DNA of 64,000 nucleotides, taken from Papio anubis (taxonomy: Eukaryota > Chordata > Mammalia > Primates > Cercopithecidae). The number at the start of each line of letters is the position of its first letter. Position 1 is the stretch's first letter. Positions 11,609 through 22,400 of this stretch are shown in pieces. The translations under genes and the position numbers were made by a program. The notes below the pieces were generated by a model. That model saw only the letters and a program-made list of their open reading frames with translations. It made no database searches and had not been told where the DNA came from. Where the stretch lies: the NCBI RefSeq assembly GCF_008728515.1, contig NC_044984.1, forward strand, positions 86,759,277-86,823,276, read 5' to 3'.

Positions 11609-12396
11609 CACTATAACTAATTCCAAGTAAATTTCTGCTCTATGAGTTTCATTATTTGTTTTGCCAAATGTCGTATCACATTATTACTGCAGAAGCAAAC
11701 ATTGTATCTTCAATGTGGAACCTTTTAATTGATTTTACAATAATATTCCTAATAATATTTGGCATTTTGTCTATAATATTATAAAATGCAATTCCAAATG
11801 CTTCATTTTGATTGCATGAAAGAAACCTTTCTATTATTGGAATTCACTAATTTTTGTTTAACATTCAATGACATTGATATAAAATTGGCATAATTGAACT
11901 CTAGGAAGTTTGTATTCTGCTAATGAAGCTAGTACTTAAAAAGCCTTTCATCTTTAATATATATAAAAAATATTTGAAATTATAAATGAGCAAAATTAAC
12001 TTAGTAGTCATTTGATCGAAATGAAAAGTCATGCATCATGGAGTGATAGGCAAATGCACTTTCTTTAGTTGCACATGCTAAATTGTCATCTTCAGGTATG
12101 GTTTGGTTTAATTAATAACTTTTGAAATAGATGCTGATATTTACTAGGTTTGTGTCTTCTGGCTGTCATGTGATTAATGGTATTATATGGCTTCTATGAT
12201 AAGGAAAAAAAAAGGTGATAGTGTGAATTAGTGTTCAGTCCACATTTACTTTCTCCCCTGATTGATGTTGCATTATTCATATGACATGCTTTAGCCAAAG
12301 GAATGTTGGCAAACCTGACAGGAGTCAAATCTTTACATGTTAAGTGATCTCATTTGTTTGCATTCTCCTATAATCTTCCATGAAAAGATCATGGCA
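11609..12396. other. AT-rich, unassigned
   Basis: No gene. 12290-12390 (TTAGCCAAAGGAATGTTGGC) resembles an old LTR fragment, but I cannot place it. Confidence 0.45.
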
Positions 12397-12714
12397 GGCT
12401 GGGCATGGCGGCTCACACTGGTAATGCTAGCACTTAGGGAGGCCAAGGTGGGCCGATCGCTTGAGTCCAGGAGTTCAATACCAGCCTGGGCAACATGGTG
12501 AAACCCTGTCTCTACAAAAAATACAAAAACTGGCCAGGCATAAATACAAAAATACAAAAGGCCAAAAATACAAAAGTTGGCCTGCACCTGTAGTCCCAGC
12601 TACTTGGGAGGCTGAGGTGAGAGGATCACCTGAGCCCAGGAGGATGAGTCTGCAGTGAGCCAAGATTATACCACTGCATTCCAGCCTGGGCGACAGAGTG
12701 AGACCCTGTCCCAA

Positions 12715-12745
<31 letters not shown>

Positions 12746-12751
12746 AAATAA
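12397..12751 (+). mobile_element. Alu SINE with an internal duplication
   Basis: Plus-strand Alu from GGCTGGGCATGGCGGCTCAC to an (AAAT)n tail. The middle linker is expanded: AATACAAAAACTGGCC recurs as AATACAAAAGTTGGCC about 50 bases later, with extra AATACAAAA units between. This makes the element about 50 bases longer than usual. Confidence 0.93.
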
Positions 12752-13413
12752 CCTGGCGGATTCCTTTCTCAGTCGGCCAAATCTCAATCTGCAGACTCTT
12801 GAGGATAAATATAAATGCCTGTTTGCAAAGCCACTGTGTTTCAAAATGGTTTATACACAACATTCTGGTGACAGTGCTAATACAGATGGGAAATGTTGAC
12901 AAACATTTTATGCAAGTTAGTTATTCAGCCCCTCAAGTTTTCTGAAAAATGGAAATTAAGCACATCATTTTTAATGAAACATAAACTTTTCTTAGTTTAG
13001 TTGTGTAGGGCTAAAAGAGCTTATTGCAAAATAAAATAAAAACATATTATCTAACAACAAGATAAATAGTTTTAGATTTCTGAAATAAACTAAATGACAA
13101 AACCACTGTAGGAAATGTATTAAGACCATTCTTTATGTGCTCTCCACATAAGTGCAGACTCTATTGCCCACACATATTTGGCCTACCCTTAACCTATATT
13201 TTCCACATTTCCACTGCCTTACCTCCTGGGGACTTCATGCATCTTGCAGAAACAGAACAACTAGGTGGTACACGGTGGCTAGCAGAGCCCTGGCATTCAA
13301 TATTACCTCTGACTAAAAAATGTGACTGTCAGAGTGCATTTCCTTCTCTTGTCAGCAAGAAATGCTGTCCTCTGAAGGAAAAAAAATAGTTATATTGCAT
13401 CAAAAAGGGTAAA
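12752..13413. other. Unassigned, no gene seen
   Basis: No recognised repeat; the frame at 13135-13389 has no splice or domain support. Confidence 0.5.
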
Positions 13414-13686
13414 GGCAGCAGGATCACTTGAGGTCAAGAGTTCAAGACCAGCCTGGCAACATAGTGAGACCTCGTCTCTACTAAATGAATGAATGAATGA
13501 ATAAATAAATAAATAAATAAAATAAAGCAGGCATGGTGATGCATACCTGTAGTCTAAGCTACTCAGGAGGTTGAGGCAGGAGGATGGCTTTAGCCCCGGA
13601 GTTTGAGGTTACAGACAGCTACAATCATACCACTGCACTCCAGCTTGGGCAACAGAGTAAGACCTTGTCTCAAAAAAAAAAATTAA
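13414..13686 (+). mobile_element. 5'-truncated Alu with (AATG)n/(AAAT)n linker
   Basis: Begins inside the left Alu monomer (GGCAGCAGGATCACTTGAGG). The middle A-rich linker has grown into a mixed (AATG)n(AAAT)n run at 13484-13524. The right monomer then runs to a poly-A tail. Confidence 0.9.
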
Positions 13687-15494
13687 AGGCAAAAATTTAA
13701 AAAAGAAAGGGCAAGGAAGAGAAAGATGGGTTAATTGCTGATGGTCGTTCAGGTTTAACCATGTATTAAAGTGAGGATACTGCTTATTACAAATGCATCT
13801 CATGTGCTTTAGATGAAACTTTCAGCAGCAGCTGCAACTACAAAATAGAGGCCTATAAAGCCATCATGGATGATTTTAATGCAATTAATAATCGTAATTT
13901 GATTAGACACAGACGTATTTGGGGCTACTACTGAGCCTACCATGCTAATAAGAGCTGATAAATACTAGACAAATAAAAAGGCAAATATGATTCTAGAACA
14001 AGTATATATTGGGATCATCCCAGGCAAACCATGATGGATGGTCAACCTAGTTAATGTGACCTGTTTTTTCTCTCTGGATACCTTTAGAATCTTATCTTTG
14101 GCTCTGGTGATCCGGATGGTCATGATAATATGCTTGGTGTGTATCTTGTTTTTGTTTGTTCTTTTATGTAAGGCCTCATGATCATCATTTTAAAAATTAT
14201 TTGATAAATTCCTTCCCTGTGTTTTTTCTGGTCTCTCTAGGATTCATCCTTGTCATAACTCATGGATACTCTTGGACTAATCCTCAGATTTTCTTTTCTT
14301 TCCTAATGTTTTCATATGCTTGTACTGTTTTACTTTCTGGGAGATCGTCTCGATTTTATTTTGCAAATGTTTAATTGAATGTTTTAGTTCAACTAGCATA
14401 TTTTAAATTTCCTATGTTCATTCCTGTTTTGATGATTGCATTTTTATAAAGCATTCTTTCTCTCTCTGAGGACATTAATTATGATGTTGTAAAGATTTTT
14501 TTCTACTTTCTGCACTATTTCTGTATTCTATGATTTCCTTTTTCTCTGTTTATTTGGTTTGGTTCCTTATGTTTCTCTCTCAAACTTCTGGAGGTATCTG
14601 TTGTCTCTCTGAATCTGTGAGGGACTAAATAGCTACCTGGACATACTCTGTGTGTGAAAGAGGCTTTTAACCTGTCAACTTTACAGTAGGCTAATCTGTC
14701 AGGGATCCAGTATTTTGCTCTGGGAAACCAAATTTTCAATATCTATAGATACTTTTTCTTGGATAGGATGCTCTAATTTCCCACCTAAGCAGTATAATCT
14801 TCATGTCTAGCATCTTGAAATACTCTCAAAGAAGGAGGTTCATTTTTACTCCTCCATGTATCAACCTTTATGTAATGCTTCATTCTTGTACCATTTTATG
14901 GGATGACATCACATTTACCCACCTGTGCCTCATCTCTCTGACTCCGGAGTCTCTTATAAGGTATTCGGAAAATGAGCATTGTACCTCTTGCAGAGTGAGT
15001 AAGGAATAGTCACTTGAAGTTTAGGGGTAAAGGAAAGGATTTGGTATCTGATTGGTTCTTAAGCAGATTTTCAACAAGCTTCCAGTATTGCCTGCTGTAG
15101 TACCTAATGCTTCTAATGTCTGAGCCTCTCCAAGTTTTGCAATATGAATTAACTACTCCTTGTTGGGTTTATCATCTACTATCTAAAGTTTCAGCTCTTT
15201 CCCTATTTTAATCAGTATCACAGTCACAGTTTAAATCAGTTATCACCCTTCCAGTTTCTAAAATTAGATTGGCAGCTATAATTTGCTTTTTTTCTCATTT
15301 CCTCTCCTTCTTTATGGATTTATAGATTATTTATTCTTTTAATTTAACTGTGGTGAGGGTTTGGGAGGGGGCAAAGATAAATGCACATGTTCACTCTGCC
15401 GTGTTTAAGGGGAAGTTCGTGCTAGCCTACTGCATTTAATCATTAGCGAGGTTCCCAGATTTAGCTAATAAGAATACAGGAGGTCTCAGTAGAA
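13687..15494. other. Mostly unassigned; one LTR-end fragment
   Basis: 13901-13948 is a fragment of the same element whose other copy ends at 15963 (GATTAGAYACAGACRTATTTGGGG pattern, about 41 of 46 bases shared). The T-rich stretch 14050-15420 has the look of very old L1 in antisense, but I cannot confirm it. Confidence 0.45.
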
Positions 15495-15965
15495 TTGTTT
15501 TCTATTGCTGCCATAACAAATTTCCACAAATTTAGTGGCTTAAACACAGCACACTTTATTCTCTTACAGTTCTGGAGGTCAGAAGTCCAAAATCAGTTTC
15601 ACTGGACTCAAGGTGAGGTATTTGCAATGCTGGTTTCTTTAGGAGATGCTGAGAGGAGACCTTGGCTTTTCCAGCTTCTAGGGACCACCTGCAATCTTTG
15701 GCTTATGCCCTCTTGCCCCATCTTCAAAGAGTATCATTGTAATCTCTGCTTCTATCATCATATCATCTTCTATGACTCCTCCTGCAACTTCCATCTCATA
15801 AGGACACATTTGGGCCCACCAGACAATTTCGAATAATATCCCCATTGCAAGATCCTTAGCTTAATCATTTCTACAAGTCCATTTGGCCATATAAAGTAAC
15901 ATTTATAGGTTCTGGGGATTAGATACAGACATATTTGGGGCTATTATAGAGCCTACCATGCTCAG
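15495..15965 (-). mobile_element. MaLR/MLT1-like LTR
   Basis: The + strand shows TTTCTATTGCTGCCATAACA, TTAGTGGCTTAAACAC, CTTACAGTTCTGGAGGTCAG and, at the end, GGGCCCACCAGACAATTTCG and AGAGCCTACCATG. This is the complement of the MLT1-like LTR layout. The exact subfamily is uncertain. Confidence 0.7.
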
Positions 15966-16330
15966 TTAAACTGGAATTTCAGATAAATGACAAATATACA
16001 TGGGGCATAATTATACGAAAAATTCTTCTGTTTTTATGAAATTTAAATTTAACTGGACATAGTATTTTATTTGAAAAACCTGTGCTTAGAACAAACTTAC
16101 AGAATAGTTGATATTTACAGTTTAGTTGTAAAAAAGTTGACATTGGAAAGGTTAAATAACATGCTCAAGTTCACACATATTTTAGTGGTAGGAGAAAGTT
16201 TTAAAACTAAATCTGTTTGACCTCAAAGTTCATGCTTACTTCATCCATCTTTTTTTTGTTTCTTCCTGTATTTCTTTTTTTTCTCTCTCTCTCCCTCCCT
16301 TCTTTCCTTCTTTCATTTTTAAAATTATAC
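15966..16330. other. Unassigned with a pyrimidine tract
   Basis: No gene. 16253-16320 is a (T/C)-rich tract with CTCTCTCTCCCTCCCTTC; the minus-strand frame here is only the lysine/arginine-rich reading of that tract. Confidence 0.6.
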
Positions 16331-16698
16331 TTGCTGTAAACTGAATGTTTGTGTCCCTTCAAATTCATATGTTGAATCCTAACCCCCAATGTGATGGTGT
16401 TTGAAGGTAGGGTCCCTTGGGAGGTGATTAGGTCATGAGAATGGAGACCTCATGATGGGATTAGTGACCTTATAAAAGAGATCCCAGAGAGCTCCCCTCA
16501 TCCCTCCTGCCATGTGAAGTTGCAACAAGAATATGGCAGTCTGTGAACCAGAAAGCCGAACCTTACCAGACACTGAATCTGCTGGTTCCTTGATTCTGGG
16601 CTTCTCGGCCTCAAAAACTGGGAGAAATAAATTTCTGTGATTTATAAGCCACCAAGTACAAGTATTTTACAATAGCAGCCCCAATGGACTAAGATAAT
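16331..16698 (+). mobile_element. MLT1-type LTR
   Basis: Clear landmarks in order: TGTAAACTGAATGTTTGTGTC, CAAATTCATATGTTGAATCC, TGGTGTTTGAAGGTAGGG, CTGCCATGTGAAG and AAATAAATTTCTGTGATTTATAAGCC, ending CAATGGACTAAGATAATA. A complete, moderately diverged LTR without an internal region. Confidence 0.88.
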
Positions 16699-17310
16699 AC
16701 TAATACTTAAGTACATTGTCCCTGTAAGATATAAACAGCTGCCCATACTTCTTTGACCACACAAGTTTGAACCTGAAACATGCTTCAGATGCAATTTAGT
16801 TTCCATGAATTGATGAAACATTAACAAAGTAAGAATTTCATATGGCTTAAAATATATGTCACTTGGCATACACAGAGAATGAAATACTCTAGTTAATAAA
16901 ACACTATAGTTAATAGAAAATCAAATATAAATCATAAAAGAAGAACCACTTTCCAAATATCTAGACAAAAACACATGATATTTAGTATTATTTTTATGTG
17001 GAGAATAATCTTTTCTTGGTGATCCAAGAGATATTTTAGGATCATAGAGGAACTCTGTATTTTTATTCTGAATATAATTAGTATGTTATAGATGTGTCAA
17101 TGTAATGGTAAGAGTAAACAGAGTATTCTATTAAACTCCAGTGAATACTAAAATTTCTTATATTAAAATTATTAGGATCTCACATGTTCTGGTGATTTCT
17201 ATTGTATATATCAGAGGCAGCAAATACGTTCTGTACTAGATAGTAAGTAATTTCAGCTTCATGTGCCTAACAGTCTGTTGCATTTACTCAGCTCTTCATT
17301 TTATACTAGA
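16699..17310. other. AT-rich, unassigned
   Basis: No recognised repeat and no coding signal. Confidence 0.5.
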
Positions 17311-17436
17311 AAACAGCTATAGATAATATATAAGCAAATTAGAGAAGCTGTGTTCCAATAAAACTTTATTTAGAAAACGGGCAGTTGGTTAGATTTGACC
17401 TGAGGGCTATAGTTTGTTGACCCCTAATTTATATGC
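17311..17436. mobile_element. hAT-type MITE fragment
   Basis: Contains GTGTTCCAATAAAACTTTATTTA and ends GGCTATAGTTTGTTGACCCCT. This is the conserved end of a widespread hAT MITE family whose terminus reads GTTTGCCGACCCCTG. Only this end is preserved. Confidence 0.75.
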
Positions 17437-18100
17437 GGATTGTCTTTAAATTTCTACCACATTTTCTAACATTTTTCTTTAATCGTATAGTTATATTTCT
17501 AACATTAGCACCTTAAGCCTAAAAGATCTACAACAAAAATCGGAATATCTTTCTAAATCAGATGGCTGTACTACCAAATCTATTTGTCTTATAATTTCTC
17601 TTTCATCTTTTGTTATCCAAAGTGCATTTCTCTTCTTTGCTTTCCAACTCTTCCAATCAGTTCTTAATTTTCTTGTTTCTACTTTCAAGATATGTTTCAT
17701 ATCTGTCTTTTCCCTACATTTCCTTTGTTACTGTCTTAATTCAGGTTTTCATTAACTTGTCTGGACTCTTACTGTGGTCTCATACGTAGCATTTCTACTT
17801 CTGTAGCCTTTCTGGTTCTTCATAGCTACCCCTGCCTGTTTAATCTTCCCATAGCATAGGATTGAACATAACACTTCTTAGCTCAAGAGACATAAGCTCC
17901 CAACTGTCCCAAAGCAATGGTCAAAGTCTTTCATAATCTGGATCCACTCAACTGTACCAAATATTATTTCTCATTTGACTGCCTTATAAGCTCAATTCCA
18001 GCTGAAGTAGACAACTTACTTTATCCTTTATATAAACCCCGTGCTTTCCATTCTTCCCATCTTGTATATTTTCTTCTGTTATTTGCCTATTTGTCTAGAA

Positions 18101-18608
18101 CTGCACTGGCCAATATGGTAGATATTAGTCATATAGTTCCTCAGTAGAATTAGCTACATATCAGGTGCCCAGTAGCTACCACATTACCTCACTAGTATGG
18201 TAGATACTAGCCAGATGTAGCTACTGGAAAGATAAGATCCCCTCCTAGACAGAGAAGATATAGAACACTTTTTTTTTTTTTTTTAAACAGAGTCTCCTTC
18301 TGTCGCCTAGGCTAGAGTGCAGTGGTACAATCTTGGCTCACTGTAACCTCTGCCTCCTAGGTTCAACTGATTCTCCAGCCTTAGCCTCCCAAGTAGCTGG
18401 GAACATAGGAATGTGCCACCACGCCTGGCTAATTTTTGTATTTTTAGTAAAGACAAAGTTTCATCATGTTGGCCAGGCTGATCTCGAAACTCCTGGACTC
18501 AAACGATCCACCCACCTCAGCCTCCCAAAGTGCTGGGATTATAGGCATGAGCCACTGCACCTGGCAGACCATTTTCATTACTGTAGAAAGTTTTATTCAA
18601 CAGCACTG
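18101..18608. mobile_element. hAT MITE with 8-bp target duplication, hosting an Alu
   Basis: The left part has CTGCACTGGCCAATATGGTAG and AGCCAGATGTAGCTACTGG; the right part ends GTTTTATTCAACAGCACTG. The two ends are imperfect inverted repeats of each other (CAGCACTGTCCAAT type). The flanking octamers GTCTAGAA and CCCTAGAA match at 6 of 8 positions, as expected of an aged hAT duplication. Confidence 0.78.
18269..18565 (-). mobile_element. Alu SINE
   Basis: Full reverse-complement Alu: T16 tail, both monomers, ending GCCACTGCACCTGGC. It splits the surrounding hAT MITE. Confidence 0.96.
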
Positions 18609-19093
18609 CCCTAGAACTTCTTGATCACATTGCCTCACGTTTAATCCTATATGATTTCTCTTGCCTAGAAATACTACCCCTATTTCTGGTGTGCTATGGC
18701 ACACCACCCTTTTCTGTCATAGCATTTTATTGATGTTGGTCTTACGGTGTTACTACCTCCCATCCTGGAATACAGTGACTTAAAAATGTGCTATGCTCTG
18801 TATAGACTGCTATTTTCATTTGTTTCTTTATTAAATTTCTTTGTTAACAATTAATCCCAATCCATTGTATAGTAGGTATTCAAGAAAGAATGACAAGCCT
18901 CATTGAAATATTCTTTAAAGTTTTGTAAATATCAAAACATTTTTCTAATAAAGAATAATGACTTTGCTTCATAAATTTACCAGTTGGAATTAGCATGAAA
19001 TTTGGGATGGGGAAACTGTTTGTAGGAATATTATATTTTAGAAACCCTAATGATAAATCACGATTTCCATCCATTTATTTTCATTGGTTTTGG

Positions 19094-19245
19094 GAGGCAG
19101 CATAGTGTAATGAAAAGAAGATGGATGTGGGTACCAGACTACCCTACTTTAGAATCCTGTTTCATCAATTACTGACCCAGCTTAGCCAAGTGACTTAATT
19201 TCTCAGAGCCTCATGGAGGTGGTAATAGCTACCTGCATTAGTTGA
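19094..19245 (+). mobile_element. MIR SINE relic
   Basis: GGCAGCATAGTGTAATG, AGCCAAGTGACTTAATTTCTC and GAGCCTCATGGAGGTGG follow the MIR motif order from its tRNA-derived 5' end. Confidence 0.85.
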
Positions 19246-19595
19246 AACTCCTTGATAGCAAATGGTAGAAATAGAATCAAACTACCTTTTTTAAAGAACA
19301 AAATGTTAATGGACTCATGTAACTGAAGGAGTCTTCAACATGACTGGATCCAGGTGCTCAATTAATGTTATAGCTCCATTTTCAGGCAAACTCTTGATAC
19401 ATAATAGTGAGATGGCCACTAGCAGTTGCAGGATCATATGCTCTTTACAACTCAGGATCCAAGAAGAACAAAAGAGCTTTCCCTTAACTCTAGCAGCATC
19501 CCAGGGGGTACTGTCATTGGTCTGTCTTTAGTCAGGAACATCACTGAATCAACTGTGGCTAGGATATGAGTGGTCAGATAAGCCAAGCCTGGATC
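19246..19595. mobile_element. Ancient interspersed repeat, family not named
   Basis: TGTTAATGGACTCATGTAAC, GACTGGATCCAGGTGCTCAA and GAGATGGCCACTAGCAG follow a pattern I associate with a common mammalian repeat, but I cannot give its name with confidence. The repeat appears to continue after the ERV LTR (about 20381-20470). Confidence 0.45.
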
Positions 19596-19599
19596 AAAT

Positions 19600-20376
19600 T
19601 GATATGAGAGGGGGCAGGGAAGTGCTGGGTAAAGAACGGCAGGGTCCCTGGCGAGGGCTCCACTCTTGGGCCTGTGCCCATGGACCTAAATGAGGACAGG
19701 CAATTCTGTTTTCATACTCAAAAAGTTGTCTTTTGGCCAGCCACGTCCCCCATCCTGTGCCCATAAAAACCCAAGACCCGAGCGGACACACACACAAGTG
19801 GTTGGATGTCGAGAGGGGCAGAAGAACACATCAGCAGACACCAGCAGGCCAGTGATGGTGGAATGATGCATACGCCGAGGAGAATATGGCTGCAGGCAGC
19901 TGGAGGAGAGTCCGGCCCCTGGGCGGTCTGACTCCAGGGAAACATCACCTTCCCACTCCATCCCCCTTCTGGCATCCCATTTATCGTACTTGGAGCTACC
20001 TTCATCACCCAATAAAATCTTATGCTCAACCTCCAAGCCCACGTGTGATCCGATTTTTCTGGTACACTAGGGCAAGAACCTGGGATACAGAAAACCTCTG
20101 TCCTTCCGATAAGGCAGAGGATCTAATTGAGCTGATTAACATAAGCCGCCTACAGATGGCAAAGCTGAAAGAGTACCCTGTAAACCATGCCCACTGGGTC
20201 TTCAGGAACTGTAAACACTCAACCCAAGATGCTGCTGTGGGGTTGGAGCCCAAAAATGCTCCCTAGGACCTGCCTCTCTGCATGCACCCCCTAAGGGTTT
20301 AAGCAGAGGGGCACTGAAGAAGCCACGCCCCTGTTGCATGCCCCATGAGGGGGATAAGGTAACTATTCCCATTTCA
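19600..20376 (+). mobile_element. Solo ERV LTR, family not assigned
   Basis: A 777-base element bounded TG...CA with the direct repeat AAAT on both sides (19596-19599 and 20377-20380). It has a TATA-like box GCCCATAAAAACCC near 19758, and downstream the polyadenylation signal AATAAA (near 20011) followed by a conserved-looking stretch (CCTCCAAGCCCACGTGTGATC). The order TATA, AATAAA and long R-U5 is that of an LTR, and the 4-bp duplication suggests class I. Several overlapping frames up to 126 codons (19886-20266 +) are open by chance in the GC-richer LTR. Confidence 0.85.
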
Positions 20377-20380
20377 AAAT

Positions 20381-21889
20381 GACCACGCTGAGGCCTTGGG
20401 TAAAGGGAACAGCCAGGCCCATCCAGCTCTGTGAATGATAAGAATTGCTATAGAATTGAGGCTGGCTGTTTCTGTAAAGAAAAGAACACAGGACAATCAA
20501 AACAGGTTATGTCCTCTAATTTAAGAGGTGCTACATTGCACCGCTCCAGAGGACACTCTTACTGTATTCAATGTGAACAGTGTCTCCTTGAGTTGGTCAA
20601 CATATAGGTTTGGGGGCCTGCTGGAGTTGGGCAACATATAGAGTCTCTCTCCGTTATAGATTTGTAGTGATGGTTAAATGATATAATATAGATAAAATGC
20701 CAAGCAATTAGTAGATACTCAGAAAAACCTTTTTATATTTTGCACCAATCTTTTCCACTTAAACTGAGAAAAAGGCATATTATTCAATGCTGATTAAGGT
20801 CTGGATTAGACCACTCCAGATTTACTAGCACTTGTTCTGAAATAATAGAGAGAGAAATTACAGTTTCTTCTAATATTTCACCTTATATAACATTTTACAG
20901 TCAATGCAAAGGGTCATGACTCTAATAAGATTAAATAGTTTACAGATGGTCCTGCATTTAATTATTAGTACCTCTAGAAATACCATATTAACCCAAAACT
21001 GCTTTATAAATGTGTTATAATTCAAATACTATGGTAGATGGAAATCTGGCCTCCATTGACCTTTACTTCAACCAGAGAAGTTTCCTATTTGTCAGTTTCA
21101 CATTCAACAGATTGACATTTATCAGTTTATGAACAGTAAAAATTACTTTTTTTGCTAACACAGAAATCTTCAAATACATAACATAAGAAATTGAGACAAT
21201 TTTTTTCCCTACATAATCAAGTCCAGAAGTAGGCCATGCAAGCTCTGGTATGATAGTTCCACTAAATTATTAGATACCCACGTTCCTTTTGGCTTTCTGT
21301 TCCTATATCTTTAGAGTACGGCCCTAGCTTCATGTTTTCAAGAAGGCTGCCAGAGCTACGGCCATTCATGTTGACAATTCACGCAGCCTGGAGTGAAAGG
21401 GAAAGGGCAAAAAGGTGCATGCCATTTGATTTAGACCTCTCAGAAGAACTGTTCTGGACATCTCATATTGTATCTTCTTTTGGCTAGCTCTTTGTAATAT
21501 AACCACAGATGTAAAAGAAAAGTGGGGAATCTAGTTTTTATTGCTTTAAGTTGACCATACTGCTGTCCCAAATAAAAATCGGGGATTGGTTAATAAGAAA
21601 GAAGGGGAGAGTAAACATTGAGTTGGTAACTAGCATGCTTTATCACTTACAAATTAGCATTATTTCTAAGATTTTGTTTGCATAAAAGGTTCTAATCTTT
21701 AAAGAAAAAAACCTAAAAACTTGATGTAATCAAACTCTGGGACAAGAAGGCTCATCATACCATTAACTCAATGGTGTGATGCTTAAAGAAGGCAAAGTGG
21801 CGGTGACATTCACAGGTTAGATTTAAGAGTGTTAAACAACTCTGTTCATTATGAGCATTTTGAACAATAAGTTATAGTCCATGGACACT
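20381..21889. other. Mostly non-repetitive
   Basis: After a possible continuation of the repeat at 19246-19595, no repeat or coding signal is recognised. Confidence 0.5.
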
Positions 21890-21947
21890 CTTTTGAAATG
21901 GAGTTAGTATATTTTGAAAATGCTTTTGAAATGGAGTTAGTATATTT
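21890..21947. repeat. 25-bp tandem duplication
   Basis: CTTTTGAAATGGAGTTAGTA plus five more bases occurs at 21890-21914 and again, unchanged, at 21923-21947, a 33-base period. Identity of the copies implies a fairly recent local duplication. Confidence 0.9.
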
Positions 21948-21959
21948 AAGCATGTTTTC

Positions 21960-22400
21960 ATTCAACAGTTCCTTCTCACAGTGTGCCTGTACCCACGTGG
22001 ACCAAGAGCAGGATTAAAATGCAGCCAAACAGGAAGTGGGTGGTGTGTGCAGCGCCACATCTTGGAGCTGTCACTAAAGCCCAGGCTGCCCTCTGGGAGG
22101 TCCTCAACTGGGCACAAGTTTCAGCCCATCCAGCTCTCATTTCTTTCTTCCCCTTCATGGCCACGGGGTAGTGATTATGTCAGCAAGGCAAATGGCTCAT
22201 TAATGTGGTGGGGGGCCAGACTGAACATTTGGAAAACACCCACGTATTCAAATGGGCCAAAATGAGCTTTCTGCTCAAGCTGCCAGCTGGTTTGCCTGTA
22301 ATATCAGCTTGCTCAGAAGAGGGGAGGTAATCATTTTTGCCAATACTTATTCAGGTTGAAAAATTATGCTTTACTTTGATTTTAGCAGTCTCTCAAGTGA
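21960..22400. other. Candidate conserved non-coding block
   Basis: A GC-balanced stretch free of recognisable repeats, with homeodomain-like ATTA sites (CTCATTAATGTGG), a possible E-box CAGCTG-like core and a CAAATGGGCCAAAATG segment. The frames at 21981-22265 (+) and 21976-22164 (-) overlap and none has splice support. The enhancer idea is inference only. Confidence 0.3.

Larger units (their letters stand above)
17740..18895 (+). mobile_element. L2 LINE 3' part, split by nested insertions
   Basis: 17740-18100 reads as the L2 3' region (AAGTCTTTCATAATCTGGATCC, then TTCCATTCTTCCCATCTTG). 18617-18895 resumes it and ends with the L2 3' signature TAGTAGGTATTCAAGAAAGAATG. A hAT MITE with an Alu inside it separates the two parts. 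Confidence 0.75.

Noticed and set aside
16207..16389. Basic minus-strand ORF
   Set aside because: Lys/Arg/Glu content comes from a pyrimidine tract on the + strand.
19094..19245. tRNA gene
   Set aside because: MIRs derive from tRNA and keep A/B box-like bits, but no cloverleaf or intact promoter boxes are visible; the same applies to the other MIRs.
19686..20266. Overlapping frames of 103-126 codons on both strands
   Set aside because: All lie within the GC-rich solo LTR and overlap on opposite strands, which is typical of chance openness in LTRs.
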